A stretch of 48,427 bases of DNA from positions 1 to 48,427 of the forward strand of contig NZ_KB893069.1 of the NCBI RefSeq assembly GCF_000373985.1, written 5' to 3'. Positions within the stretch are counted from its first letter, which is position 1. The number at the start of each line of letters is the position of its first letter. Below the pieces are notes generated by a model. The model was not told the origin of the DNA, made no database searches, and saw only the letters and a list, made by a program, of their open reading frames with translations. The stretch comes from Desulfobacter curvatus DSM 3379. GTDB lineage: Bacteria; Desulfobacterota; Desulfobacteria; Desulfobacterales; Desulfobacteraceae. A program made the translations under genes and the position numbers. Positions 26,264 through 34,522 of this stretch are shown here, piece by piece.

Positions 26264-28000
26264 ATGTCAGACCCGATTTTGGAAGAAGAAGACGATCTAA
26301 TTTCCCAGGATGATATTGATAAACTGCTGGATATCTCTTCAGAAGATGACGATACCGACGAGTTGGCCCAGAATGATATAGACAGCCTGATCAACGGGTC
26401 CGGCCAGGATGTAGATACGTCGGGCACCGGAGAAAAGGATGCCGGAGAATTGTCACAGGACGACATCGACAGTTTGATGACGGACGATGACCCGGATGAT
26501 GATGCTGGCCCCGAAGCGGACGATGCCGGAGAGTTGTCACAGGATGATATCGACAGTCTGCTTAACGGACCCGACCAGGATATGGATGCGTCGGGCACCG
26601 AAGAAGAGGATACCGGCGAACTATCCCAGGACGACATCGACAGTTTGATGACGGACGATGCCCTGGATGACGATGACGAAACGTTGTCCCAGGATTCCGG
26701 GGCCGGTGATGACGACGATGACGAGTTGATCTCACTGGAAGATATTCAGGGGGCTATGGATGGTGATACCCAGGGGGATGACGCCTCCGATTCTATACCT
26801 GAACCCGAACCGCAACCGGCAGCGGAGCCGGAACCCGAACCAGAGATCTTGGAAGCTGAATCAAACCAGGATAATGTGGCGGAACAAAGGGTGGAAGATG
26901 AGACCGTTGACGATGCCGCGATTATGGACGAATCAAGCCGGGAAGAAGACCCCTTTGATGTGCCCATAGATGAAGATCAAGCCGCAGACGTGGCGGATTG
27001 TATGCTCACCCAGGAAGATATGGACGCCCTGATTGAGGCCGGTCTTCCGGCCCCGGATGTTACGGAAGGGGATGCCCGGGACAACGGAGAGGACTCCCTG
27101 CCGGAAGAGATCGACCTGACGTCCGCAACAGATGGGGACGGGGTGGATGATGCCGTTCAGGAAAATGACGATGATGTCACCCAGGAAGATATTGATGCCC
27201 TTCTCCAGCAGTCGGATGAAGAGGACGAATTCCTGGATGCAGATGAGGATATCCTCATCTCCCAGGATGACATTAATACCCTGCTCATGGCCGCAGATCA
27301 GGAGGATGAAGACGTTCTCGGCGATATTGACGGAGAAGACGATGCGTATACTGATCTGGAGGCCCAGTCCGATGCCTTGGAATCCGATTCGGATCAGGTG
27401 GTTTTGGAAGGCATTGAAAACGCCGAAATTTCAGACGGGAAAGAATCTGCCCTAACGGGATTATCTAAAAAAGGCGAAAAGATAAAAGCCCTTCTCAAAT
27501 CAAAAGCGGTGCTTGCCGCCGCGTCTGTCTTGCTGTTCATGGGAATATCCGTTCCTTTAAGTTATTTTTTGTTTTTTTCAAGTGCACCTGCGCCACTGCC
27601 GGAAAGACAGACCGCCTCTTTAACGGAAATTGATTTTATCCGGGATGGCCAGGCCAATATTTCTGCAGATACGCCGGCTCTGCCGCCCAGCCGCAGGCCA
27701 GGAACAATTTTGTTAACGGATTTTATCATTCTGGCATCCGATCAAAGCCGGACCATGACCTATGTGTATGCAGACGTATCTATTGATTATTCAGATCAAA
27801 GGGCTTATGATGAAATAAACAGCAATCTTGCCTTTTACCGGGATTTAATTTACGGCGCTATTCAAACCCGGCTGGTGTCGGAAAAGAACAATGAAGTGAC
27901 GGAAGCTGATCTGCTATGGGGTGTGGAAGCCTCTTTGAAAAAGGTATTGCCGCCCCAATATATTGACAAGATCAGTTTTAAATCGTTTAAAGCAACTTAA
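26264..28000 (+). CDS. Acidic membrane protein with tandem FliM-type CheY-docking motifs
   Basis: 578 residues. The first 400 are strongly acidic and carry about nine copies of an L-[ST]-Q-[DE]-D-[IM]-D-x-L-[LIM] motif. They fall near residues 12-22, 34-43, 63-72, 91-100, 120-129, 158-168, 247-256, 305-314 and 331-341; those at 63, 91 and 120 are spaced 28-29 residues apart. This is the peptide by which FliM (LSQDEVDSLL at 16540) binds phospho-CheY. A single membrane helix follows (about 415-440, VLAAASVLLFMGISVPL), then a domain of about 140 residues (ILLTDFIILASDQ ... YVYADVSIDYSDQRAYDEIN) with a FliL-like look. AGGGGGAG precedes the ATG. It has its own sigma-54 promoter within the flagellar cluster. 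A role as a CheY-P or C-ring docking platform is inference. Family name unknown to me. Confidence 0.85.
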   Translation: MSDPILEEEDDLISQDDIDKLLDISSEDDDTDELAQNDIDSLINGSGQDVDTSGTGEKDAGELSQDDIDSLMTDDDPDDDAGPEADDAGELSQDDIDSLLNGPDQDMDASGTEEEDTGELSQDDIDSLMTDDALDDDDETLSQDSGAGDDDDDELISLEDIQGAMDGDTQGDDASDSIPEPEPQPAAEPEPEPEILEAESNQDNVAEQRVEDETVDDAAIMDESSREEDPFDVPIDEDQAADVADCMLTQEDMDALIEAGLPAPDVTEGDARDNGEDSLPEEIDLTSATDGDGVDDAVQENDDDVTQEDIDALLQQSDEEDEFLDADEDILISQDDINTLLMAADQEDEDVLGDIDGEDDAYTDLEAQSDALESDSDQVVLEGIENAEISDGKESALTGLSKKGEKIKALLKSKAVLAAASVLLFMGISVPLSYFLFFSSAPAPLPERQTASLTEIDFIRDGQANISADTPALPPSRRPGTILLTDFIILASDQSRTMTYVYADVSIDYSDQRAYDEINSNLAFYRDLIYGAIQTRLVSEKNNEVTEADLLWGVEASLKKVLPPQYIDKISFKSFKAT

Positions 28001-28012
28001 AGCAGGGAATAA

Positions 28013-28321
28013 ATGACCACAGTTCATGGACATAACCAGATTTTTCAGCAATCCGGTATTGCCCAGGATTTGAGCCACCAGATCCAGTCTCCCAAACCGG
28101 ATCCCGATCAGGCAGCAGTGCAACAGCAAAACCAGCAGGTGATAGAAAACACAACGGTTCAGGAAAGCGAAGAGACACTCTCTTTGAGAAAAGAAAAAGA
28201 GAAGGAAAGGGAAAAACGGGAAAAGGCCCGTAAGGCCAAACGTGCAAAAAAACAAACTCCCCAAGATGAACTGCCGCCGGACCCGGATGGGCCGGGTCGG
28301 CTTATAGATACCACGGCATGA
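28013..28321 (+). CDS. Small Gln-rich/basic flagellar-cluster protein
   Basis: 102 residues. An N-terminal half rich in Gln and polar residues, then a highly charged helix (LRKEKEKEREKREKARKAKR) that probably forms a coiled coil, then a Pro-rich tail. There is no membrane segment or known domain. Its stop overlaps the start of the next gene (ATGATG), and AGGGA precedes its own start. Its place between the acidic repeat protein and the DUF2802-like gene suggests a flagellar accessory role, otherwise unknown. Confidence 0.7.
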   Translation: MTTVHGHNQIFQQSGIAQDLSHQIQSPKPDPDQAAVQQQNQQVIENTTVQESEETLSLRKEKEKEREKREKARKAKRAKKQTPQDELPPDPDGPGRLIDTTA

Positions 28322-28917
28322 TGCTGAAGGTTCCCACTGAGTTTCTTGTTGTCCTTTCACTGATCATTGATGTGTTTTTAATCTTTCTGCTGTTTCTTTT
28401 TATCCGGCGGGCCGGCCGGCTCCAACGCAATCCAAGCCATACCCAGGGAACCGACCTTGGCGACATCGCCGCCCAAACCCGTGAAAAAGCCCAAGTGGTG
28501 GCCAGGGAAGTTCTGACGGAAACGTCTGAGATGATTGAGCCCATTTTGGAAGCCTCAAAGGATGCGGCTATGGAATTTGAGCGATTGGTACAGGAAAAAC
28601 AGACACTGACCCGAAAGCTTGATAAATCTCTGGATTCAAAAATTATCAGCATCAATCTGCTTTTGTCCCGGGCCAACACCCTGTACAGCCAGCTTGAAAA
28701 TCAGCATAATTCCCTGCTTAATGCCCTGCCGAAGGGGGGGGCTGCCTTATTTCACAAAGAAACCGATGTCCTTGATCAGCAACAGCGGATCATAGATCTT
28801 TACTATCAAAAGATGGATGTTGACACCATTGCAGAAAGGCTTTCCATACCCAAAGGGGAGGTTGCGCTTGTCATCGACCTCAAGGAAAAATTTATTGCAA
28901 TGGAGAACGCCAGATGA
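28318..28917 (+). CDS. DUF2802-like flagellar-cluster membrane protein
   Basis: 199 residues. An N-terminal membrane helix (LVVLSLIIDVFLIFLLFLFI) is followed by a long coiled-coil middle (about 45-130). A C-terminal helix-turn-helix-like end reads IIDLYYQKMDVDTIAERL and SIPKGEVALVIDLKEKF, which matches the pattern of DUF2802 proteins found in flagellar loci. Function unknown. It overlaps both neighbours by four bases. Confidence 0.72.
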   Translation: MMLKVPTEFLVVLSLIIDVFLIFLLFLFIRRAGRLQRNPSHTQGTDLGDIAAQTREKAQVVAREVLTETSEMIEPILEASKDAAMEFERLVQEKQTLTRKLDKSLDSKIISINLLLSRANTLYSQLENQHNSLLNALPKGGAALFHKETDVLDQQQRIIDLYYQKMDVDTIAERLSIPKGEVALVIDLKEKFIAMENAR

Positions 28918-30503
28918 TCCCCAGCCTGCCCCTTGGGTCCCTGAAAATTATCAGCGGCAATCAGAAACAATCCGGGCCGTTGGATGTCATAAATTTAAAG
29001 CCCGGACGGATTATCGATGCAAAGGTGCTTGATGTCACATCTGAAAATCGTGTTCAACTTCTTTTATCAGAAAAATCAGAAACCGCTTCCAGCTTGGGGG
29101 AGCTTGTTCGAAATCGCACACAGACTCTGTCAAGTGGTAGGCAACCTGGGCCTTCAACGTCACCCGGCCCTTCAAATGGACCCGGTAAACCTTTGTTGGC
29201 CGGTCAAAAAGTTGAGGTTTCAACCCCGCTGCCGTTAAAACCGGGGATGGCGCTGACGTTGACCCTTGTTGCCACCCGGGAAGGTCCGGTTCTAAAACCG
29301 GTTCCGTCCACGGTGTTGTCCTCGGCCTCCCCCCTGTCTTCCCCCGATACGGATACCACGCTTAAAATTCTTCCCGGCAAACAAACGTCTTCGGCATTGC
29401 CGGACTCAGGTATAAAGCCCGGCCAGACAGTGGATGCAAAAGTAATTAATGTTACCGCCCAAAACCGGGTTCAATTGCTTGTGGGCGGTCAGAAACTGAC
29501 TGTTTCCACCCAGCTTCCTCTGGCCCAGGGCATGGATATCCCCATGAAGGTTGTCCGTTCCCAGGACGGCATTGTGCTAAAGCCGGTGACTACCCCGTCT
29601 GCGCCTGTATCCACGGAAACGGCAGGGCCGGCAGTGAATACCGGAAGACAGGTATCTTCCCTGCCGGTCGCCTTGCCGGATTCATCAGTGCTTTCCGGAA
29701 CGGAAAAATCCTTTCAGACCACCGACTTTCAATCCTTTTCCCCTGCAAAAATTTTCCAGGGTTTGGGTGCGCTTAGCCAGGCCCTGGAGCCGACTCTGAA
29801 TGATATCCTAATGGGACTTTCCCTGAAATCCGATGTTCGGGATGATCAATTTTTGCCCAAAATTATAGAAAATATGGGTCTGAGCTTTGAAAAAAAACTG
29901 ACAACCCGCCTTGAAGATGCCCCGGATAAAAAAACAGTTGCCAATGTCATCAAACAGCTGGCGAGCCAAGATCTGAAAGCAGCTTCTTTGTTTCTTACCG
30001 GTATGGAAAGCGACCCCAATAAAGCCACTGAATTAAAACATATCTCAGATGCGCTGGATAATTTTGCCCAGTTAAATATCAAATCCGGGGATAGCGGACA
30101 AAATCCGGATAACACACGATTCCTGCTGCCGTTCCCTGTCTGGCGGGAGGATGGCTTTGATTTCGGCCAGCTCATGGTGGACGTAGGAAAAAAAGGCACA
30201 ACAAATACAAAAAAAATGCTCAGCATTTCCTTTTTATTAAATATGACCACCCTTGGTCCCTTACGGGCTGATTTTTCCATTCTGGATAAAACCATTACCG
30301 GTCGATTTTTATTGGAAAGCCAGGAAACCTGTGATTACCTTGTTCCCAAGGTTTCAGAATTGAGACAGCGTCTATCCGGAATCGGATATCAGGCAGGAAC
30401 CATCGACTGCCAGGTCGCCCAACCGGAACAAATTGCCCCGACCAGCTTAATGCTTTCCATGAAAACACCAGATGACATGCAAGGTTTGAATATCGTGGTT
30501 TGA
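28914..30503 (+). CDS. Second FliK-like protein
   Basis: 529 residues. Two related modules near the N-terminus (PGRIIDAKVLDVTSENRVQL and PGQTVDAKVINVTAQNRVQL), each followed by a Pro/Ser-rich linker, look like tandem beta modules. The C-terminal 140 residues (FPVWREDGFDFGQLMVD ... FSILDKTITGRFLLES) resemble the hook-length control C-terminal domain. The next gene encodes a free FlhB C-terminal domain, the natural partner of such a domain. It overlaps the preceding gene by four bases. It could be a ruler for another step or a regulator of switching; this is inference. Confidence 0.72.
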   Translation: MIPSLPLGSLKIISGNQKQSGPLDVINLKPGRIIDAKVLDVTSENRVQLLLSEKSETASSLGELVRNRTQTLSSGRQPGPSTSPGPSNGPGKPLLAGQKVEVSTPLPLKPGMALTLTLVATREGPVLKPVPSTVLSSASPLSSPDTDTTLKILPGKQTSSALPDSGIKPGQTVDAKVINVTAQNRVQLLVGGQKLTVSTQLPLAQGMDIPMKVVRSQDGIVLKPVTTPSAPVSTETAGPAVNTGRQVSSLPVALPDSSVLSGTEKSFQTTDFQSFSPAKIFQGLGALSQALEPTLNDILMGLSLKSDVRDDQFLPKIIENMGLSFEKKLTTRLEDAPDKKTVANVIKQLASQDLKAASLFLTGMESDPNKATELKHISDALDNFAQLNIKSGDSGQNPDNTRFLLPFPVWREDGFDFGQLMVDVGKKGTTNTKKMLSISFLLNMTTLGPLRADFSILDKTITGRFLLESQETCDYLVPKVSELRQRLSGIGYQAGTIDCQVAQPEQIAPTSLMLSMKTPDDMQGLNIVV

Positions 30504-30505
30504 CC

Positions 30506-30790
30506 ATGGCACCTAAAGACAACAAAAAAAAAGCAGTCGCCCTGAAATATGACAGGTTGAAAGACACGGCACCGACGGTCACAGCCAAAGGTCAGGGAAA
30601 GGTGGCTGAAAATATCATTGCCCTGGCCTTGGAGCATGGGGTACCGGTAAAGGACGATCCTGATCTGATCGAGGTCTTGGCATCCCTTGACATCAGCCAG
30701 GAAATTCCGGCTGAAATATATGTGGCAGTGGCCGAACTTCTTGCTTTTGTTTATGGGGCCAATGCCGAGGGGATTAAAAAGAAATCCTAA
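30506..30790 (+). CDS. flhX: FlhX, FlhB C-terminal-domain homologue
   Basis: 94 residues, homologous to the cytoplasmic domain of FlhB after its cleavage site: KKKAVALKYDRLKDTAPTVT, KGQGKVAENIIALALEHGVP and YVAVAELLAFVYG. The NPTH site is absent; the protein starts just where the cleaved FlhB fragment would. In other bacteria FlhX/FhlB proteins can replace part of FlhB in export switching. ATG 30506 is preferred over TTG 30500. It overlaps the FliK-like gene closely, so they form a pair. Confidence 0.82.
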   Translation: MAPKDNKKKAVALKYDRLKDTAPTVTAKGQGKVAENIIALALEHGVPVKDDPDLIEVLASLDISQEIPAEIYVAVAELLAFVYGANAEGIKKKS

Positions 30791-31149
30791 ACGGGTCGGG
30801 ATGCAAGGCGATTTTTATTGCCACCCATGATTGGGCCTGACGATGACCCATTGAGATAAAACTTTCTGAGACCGATCCCAAAACAGTGGGAAAAATTTTC
30901 TGGGTGCGTCAAATTCGATGGTCTCAAATGTCGGCCTTTTGGCACATTATTTTTAAAATCAAATCATTTCCCTTTACTCATACCCCCTCCACGTTGAATA
31001 AAAATTCTTTTGAAAAGAGCGATGGTCAAGGATTGGGCGTCATTTAAAAAGAGATGGCATCTCATTTGCATAAAATGTGGATAAGGTACAATTAAACCAC
31101 TCAATGCCATAGGCACATCGGCAAAGCATGCAAAGGAGTAAACGGCCCT
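30791..31149. other. Intergenic stretch with a possible structured RNA
   Basis: No gene is seen in these 359 bases. TGAGACC (30867-30873) and GGTCTCA (30920-30926) form an outer stem that encloses TCCCA/TGGGA followed by AAAAATTTT. The sigma-54 promoter for flgF lies at 31054-31071. The hairpins could end the upstream transcript. Confidence 0.35.
31054..31071 (+). promoter_or_regulatory. Sigma-54 promoter of flgF
   Basis: ATGGCATCTCATTTGCAT has GG at 31056-31057 and GC at 31068-31069, ten bases apart, close to TGGCA-N6-TTGCA. It lies about 80 bp before flgF. Confidence 0.82.
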
Positions 31150-31842
31150 ATGATTCTTGAAATGACGCGGCCGACCCAGGGCGGGTTAAGGCAGGAACGA
31201 AAACTAGAAGCAGTCTCCAATAACCTGGCCAATGCGTCCACCATTGGGTTTAAAAAAGATTTCGTCAGTTTTGACAAGGCGTTCAGGGCCCGGGTGGACC
31301 AAGATTTCTCACAGGGAAATGTGATAAAAACAGACAATCCCCTGGATGTGGCATTAGGTCCCCAGGGGCTTTTCAAAGTGGAAACCCCGGACGGCATTAA
31401 GTACACTAGGAATGGCAATTTTTCGTTGAGCAGTGAGGGTATTCTCGTGGATAAAAGCGGAAATCCCGTCATGGGTCAAGGCGGTGCTATTTTCATGGAT
31501 ACTGTAGATCCCAATACAAGTGTGAATATAAATGAATCCGGCCAGATTTTTTTAGATAATGCTCTTCTGGATACCCTTGATGTGGTCTCCTTTGAAAATA
31601 TGGAGGGACTTGAGAAAACCGGGGACAATCTGTTTGTTTATACCGGAGATACAGCAGATGAAATTGTCCTTGAAAATGTCAGGGTTCACGCCGGTTCCCT
31701 TGAACAGGCCAATGTTCAGGTCGTAGAAGAAATGGCGAAAATGATTGATTATCAGCGGATGTTTGAAACGTACACCAAGTCCATGAAGACATTTGATGAA
31801 ATCGATTCCAAGGCAATAAATGAAGTCGGGCAATTTACTTAA
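31150..31842 (+). CDS. flgF: Flagellar proximal rod protein FlgF
   Basis: 230 residues. N-terminal rod motif RKLEAVSNNLANASTIGFKK, middle GLFKVETPDGIKYTRNGNFS, and C-terminal LEQANVQVVEEMAKMIDYQR, all typical of rod/hook family proteins. Its position before flgG and its length fit FlgF. AAAGGAG lies about eleven bases before the ATG. First gene of the sigma-54-driven group flgF-flgG-flgA-flgH-flgI-flgJ. Confidence 0.92.
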   Translation: MILEMTRPTQGGLRQERKLEAVSNNLANASTIGFKKDFVSFDKAFRARVDQDFSQGNVIKTDNPLDVALGPQGLFKVETPDGIKYTRNGNFSLSSEGILVDKSGNPVMGQGGAIFMDTVDPNTSVNINESGQIFLDNALLDTLDVVSFENMEGLEKTGDNLFVYTGDTADEIVLENVRVHAGSLEQANVQVVEEMAKMIDYQRMFETYTKSMKTFDEIDSKAINEVGQFT

Positions 31843-31854
31843 AGGAGTCAATTT

Positions 31855-32637
31855 ATGATACGGGCACTTTGGTCGGCAGCGACGGGAATGATGGCCCAGG
31901 ATACGCAGATTGGTGTGACCTCCAATAACCTGGCGAACTCCTCCACCACCGGGTTTAAAAAATCCCGGGCAGCATTTGAGGATTTAATGTACATGACCCA
32001 GCGGGTCGCAGGACAGACAACCCCCGGCGGGGGGCAGGTACCGACTGGAATTCAGGTGGGCATGGGCGTGAATACGGCAGGTATTCAGAAAATATTTACC
32101 CAGGGTGATTTTCTTCAAACGGATAACCATCTGGATTTTGCCATCCAGGGCGAGGGATTTTTCAGGGTTCTGCACGGGGACGAGGATATGTATACCCGGG
32201 CAGGGGATTTTTCACTGGACAGTGAAGGGTATATTACCTCCCAGGCAGGGGACCGTCTTCAGCCGGAAATCACCATCCCTGTAGAGGCCGTTACGATTAC
32301 CCTGGACGGTGACGGGACCCTGACCGTGTTTGCCGACGATGACACCATTCTGGCGACAGAACAGGTTCTTGTAACGACCTTTGTAAATCCCGCCGGACTA
32401 TATGCCGTAGGCGGCAACCTGTTCAGAGAAACCGAAGGTTCGGGTACTCCCCAGGAAAATACACCGGGGGAGAACGGGGCCGGAACCGTGTTAAACTACT
32501 ATATTGAAAGCTCCAACGTGGATGTTGTGGAGGAAATGGTCAGTCTGATTTCAGGCCAGCGCACCTATGAGGCCAATTCAAAATCCATCACCACCGCCGA
32601 CAGTATGCTGGCAACGGCCGTCCAGTTGAAATCTTAG
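31855..32637 (+). CDS. flgG: Flagellar distal rod protein FlgG
   Basis: 260 residues, the exact usual length. MIRALWSAATGMMAQDTQIG starts the family, SNNLANSSTTGFKKSRAAFE follows, and SSNVDVVEEMVSLISGQRTY ends it. It forms the distal rod below the hook. AAGGAG precedes the start. Confidence 0.97.
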   Translation: MIRALWSAATGMMAQDTQIGVTSNNLANSSTTGFKKSRAAFEDLMYMTQRVAGQTTPGGGQVPTGIQVGMGVNTAGIQKIFTQGDFLQTDNHLDFAIQGEGFFRVLHGDEDMYTRAGDFSLDSEGYITSQAGDRLQPEITIPVEAVTITLDGDGTLTVFADDDTILATEQVLVTTFVNPAGLYAVGGNLFRETEGSGTPQENTPGENGAGTVLNYYIESSNVDVVEEMVSLISGQRTYEANSKSITTADSMLATAVQLKS

Positions 32638-32657
32638 AAAACTTTGAGGATACCGCC

Positions 32658-33761
32658 ATGTTAGAAGCTAGAGACAAAAAACAAGAAACAAGAGGGCGAA
32701 GCGCCTGCGGCGCCCATTTTAAATATGTGCCCATTGATGCAACGAAGAAAATGGGCAAAAAGACAAGCTGTATGTTGAATTTTATTGTTTCCATGGCCCG
32801 TAGCCATACATTGTTGGTGTTTTTAGTTTCATTGCTTGCTTTCAGCCTGCCGGTATTGGCTGCCACACCGGGAAAAATCATCATTGAAGTTGCCCGGACA
32901 GCAGAAGTTACAAGTCCTGTCATATATTTGGGAGAGGTCGCAAATATAACAGGGCCTGATTTTTTTAAAGAAGAACTGACACGTATTGAGCTTGGGAAAT
33001 CACCCCGGGCCGGCCGGATGAAACAGCTTTCAGGAGAAAGGGTCACAGCGGCCATAAATGCCATGGGGCTTAATGACAATGACATTAATATCCAGGTACC
33101 GAAACGGGTATTTGTCAAACGTGCCGGCCAGCAGCTTGATCCGTCCTACGTGGAAAAGGCGCTTCTACAATTTTTATCAGGATTGCTTCCAAAGGAAAAA
33201 TTTAAGCTAAAGGCCTTCAGAGTCCGGGGGATTGAACCCTATCCCCAGGGCGATTTATCCTTGGTATTTGACAAGCGGTATACCCCCTCTAGCAACGGCC
33301 GCCTGTCCATCCATGCCGAAGTCTGGGTGGACGGCGTCAAAGAGGACCGGTTGACTGTCACAGGGCGTCTGTCACAGATGAAACCTGTGGTCGTTGCGGC
33401 TACACGCCTGGAAAGGGGCAAAATCATTACCCCGGCGGATGTCACCCTGCAGGATATGGACGTATTCGGGGGGCAACCGGATGTAATGACTTCGGTTGAT
33501 CAGGTCAGCGGCATGGTGATAACCCGGACCATTGATAAAGGGGAATGTGTGACCCGGGGAGAATTCAAACAGGCGCCGGCCATTGAAAAAGGGGCCGTGA
33601 TAAAGCTGGTGGCAAAAAAGAACCGTTTATCCATTGTTACGTTAGGGATCAGCAAGGAAGACGGTTATCCGGGACACACTGTGACAGTGCAAAATTTAAC
33701 ATCTGGAAAACTGGTGCGCGGCCTTGTTACAAAAGACGGCACCGTGGAAGTCGTTTTTTAA
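32658..33761 (+). CDS. flgA: P-ring chaperone FlgA
   Basis: 367 residues. The C-terminal 220 residues contain the SAF-type domain of FlgA (RLERGKIITPADVTLQDMDV ... KGAVIKLVAKKNRLSIVTLG). A signal peptide is visible (TLLVFLVSLLAFSLPVLA, about 50-68), but it is preceded by about 45 charged residues, which is unusual. TGAGGAT precedes ATG 32658 and supports that start; ATG 32772 would give a normal signal peptide but has no site. The extra N-terminal DNA includes an AC-rich tract and a GC hairpin (32694-32715), suggesting an inserted repeat. FlgA escorts FlgI in the periplasm. Confidence 0.88.
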   Translation: MLEARDKKQETRGRSACGAHFKYVPIDATKKMGKKTSCMLNFIVSMARSHTLLVFLVSLLAFSLPVLAATPGKIIIEVARTAEVTSPVIYLGEVANITGPDFFKEELTRIELGKSPRAGRMKQLSGERVTAAINAMGLNDNDINIQVPKRVFVKRAGQQLDPSYVEKALLQFLSGLLPKEKFKLKAFRVRGIEPYPQGDLSLVFDKRYTPSSNGRLSIHAEVWVDGVKEDRLTVTGRLSQMKPVVVAATRLERGKIITPADVTLQDMDVFGGQPDVMTSVDQVSGMVITRTIDKGECVTRGEFKQAPAIEKGAVIKLVAKKNRLSIVTLGISKEDGYPGHTVTVQNLTSGKLVRGLVTKDGTVEVVF

Positions 33762-33775
33762 GCGGGAGGTTTGTT

Positions 33776-34501
33776 ATGCAGTCAATTCAAAAAAATTTAA
33801 TACGATGGATGCCGGCGTTTTTGCTGATTTTTATGGCCGGAATTTTTACCGGTTGTATATCTGGCGGAGGTGAACCGCCCTTAAGTGTTTTGCCCCAGGA
33901 CACAATGCCTGGGTCGGCCGTTCAACCCAGTTACACCATGGCCAGGCCTGCGGAGGGCTCTCTTTGGACGGCCCAGAACAGATTCCTGCTGGATGACACC
34001 AAGGCGGCTTATATTGGAGACACGGTGATCGTGGATATTGTGGAGAATTCGTCTTCGACGATGGAGGTGAATTCCGAGGGTAAGCGGACAACCAGTATGT
34101 CGGTGGGGGTGCCGACTTTGAATGCCTTCGGAAAAGTGACGCATCTTGGCGGTACTATCGGTGATAAACTCATTGACACTGATTTTCAAAATGCCACCAA
34201 AGGTGAAGCCACAAGTGACAGGTTAGGTCAGGTCACGGCCTCTATTGCAGCCCGGGTTACGGAAGTAATGCCCAACGGGAACTTAAGCATATTCGGGAAA
34301 AGAGCTATGAAAGTGGATAATGAAGTCCAGTACATCATGGTTTCAGGAATTGTGAGGCCCGATGATATTGATTCGGACAATCGGGTGGAGTCCACCTCTT
34401 TAGCGGACTCGCACATCGAATACTACGGCAAGGGAGCCCTTGCCGACAAACAGAAACCGGGCTGGGGGACGCGAATCATTGATAATATCTGGCCCTGGTA
34501 A
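33776..34501 (+). CDS. flgH: Flagellar L-ring lipoprotein FlgH
   Basis: 241 residues. Lipoprotein signal with GIFTGC, lipidated Cys27, then SLWTAQNRFLLDDTKAAYIG and DTVIVDIVENSSS, the L-ring family motifs. C-terminus ends in NIWPW. It forms the outer-membrane ring, so the cell is Gram-negative. Precedes flgI. Confidence 0.95.
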   Translation: MQSIQKNLIRWMPAFLLIFMAGIFTGCISGGGEPPLSVLPQDTMPGSAVQPSYTMARPAEGSLWTAQNRFLLDDTKAAYIGDTVIVDIVENSSSTMEVNSEGKRTTSMSVGVPTLNAFGKVTHLGGTIGDKLIDTDFQNATKGEATSDRLGQVTASIAARVTEVMPNGNLSIFGKRAMKVDNEVQYIMVSGIVRPDDIDSDNRVESTSLADSHIEYYGKGALADKQKPGWGTRIIDNIWPW

Positions 34502-34522
34502 GTGTTGAAGGAGCGGAACGCC

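Noticed and set aside
30867..30926. Riboswitch before flgF
   Set aside because: The fold is only two short stems, I recognise no conserved core of a known class, and the sigma-54 promoter for flgF lies downstream of it, so it would not be in the flgF leader.
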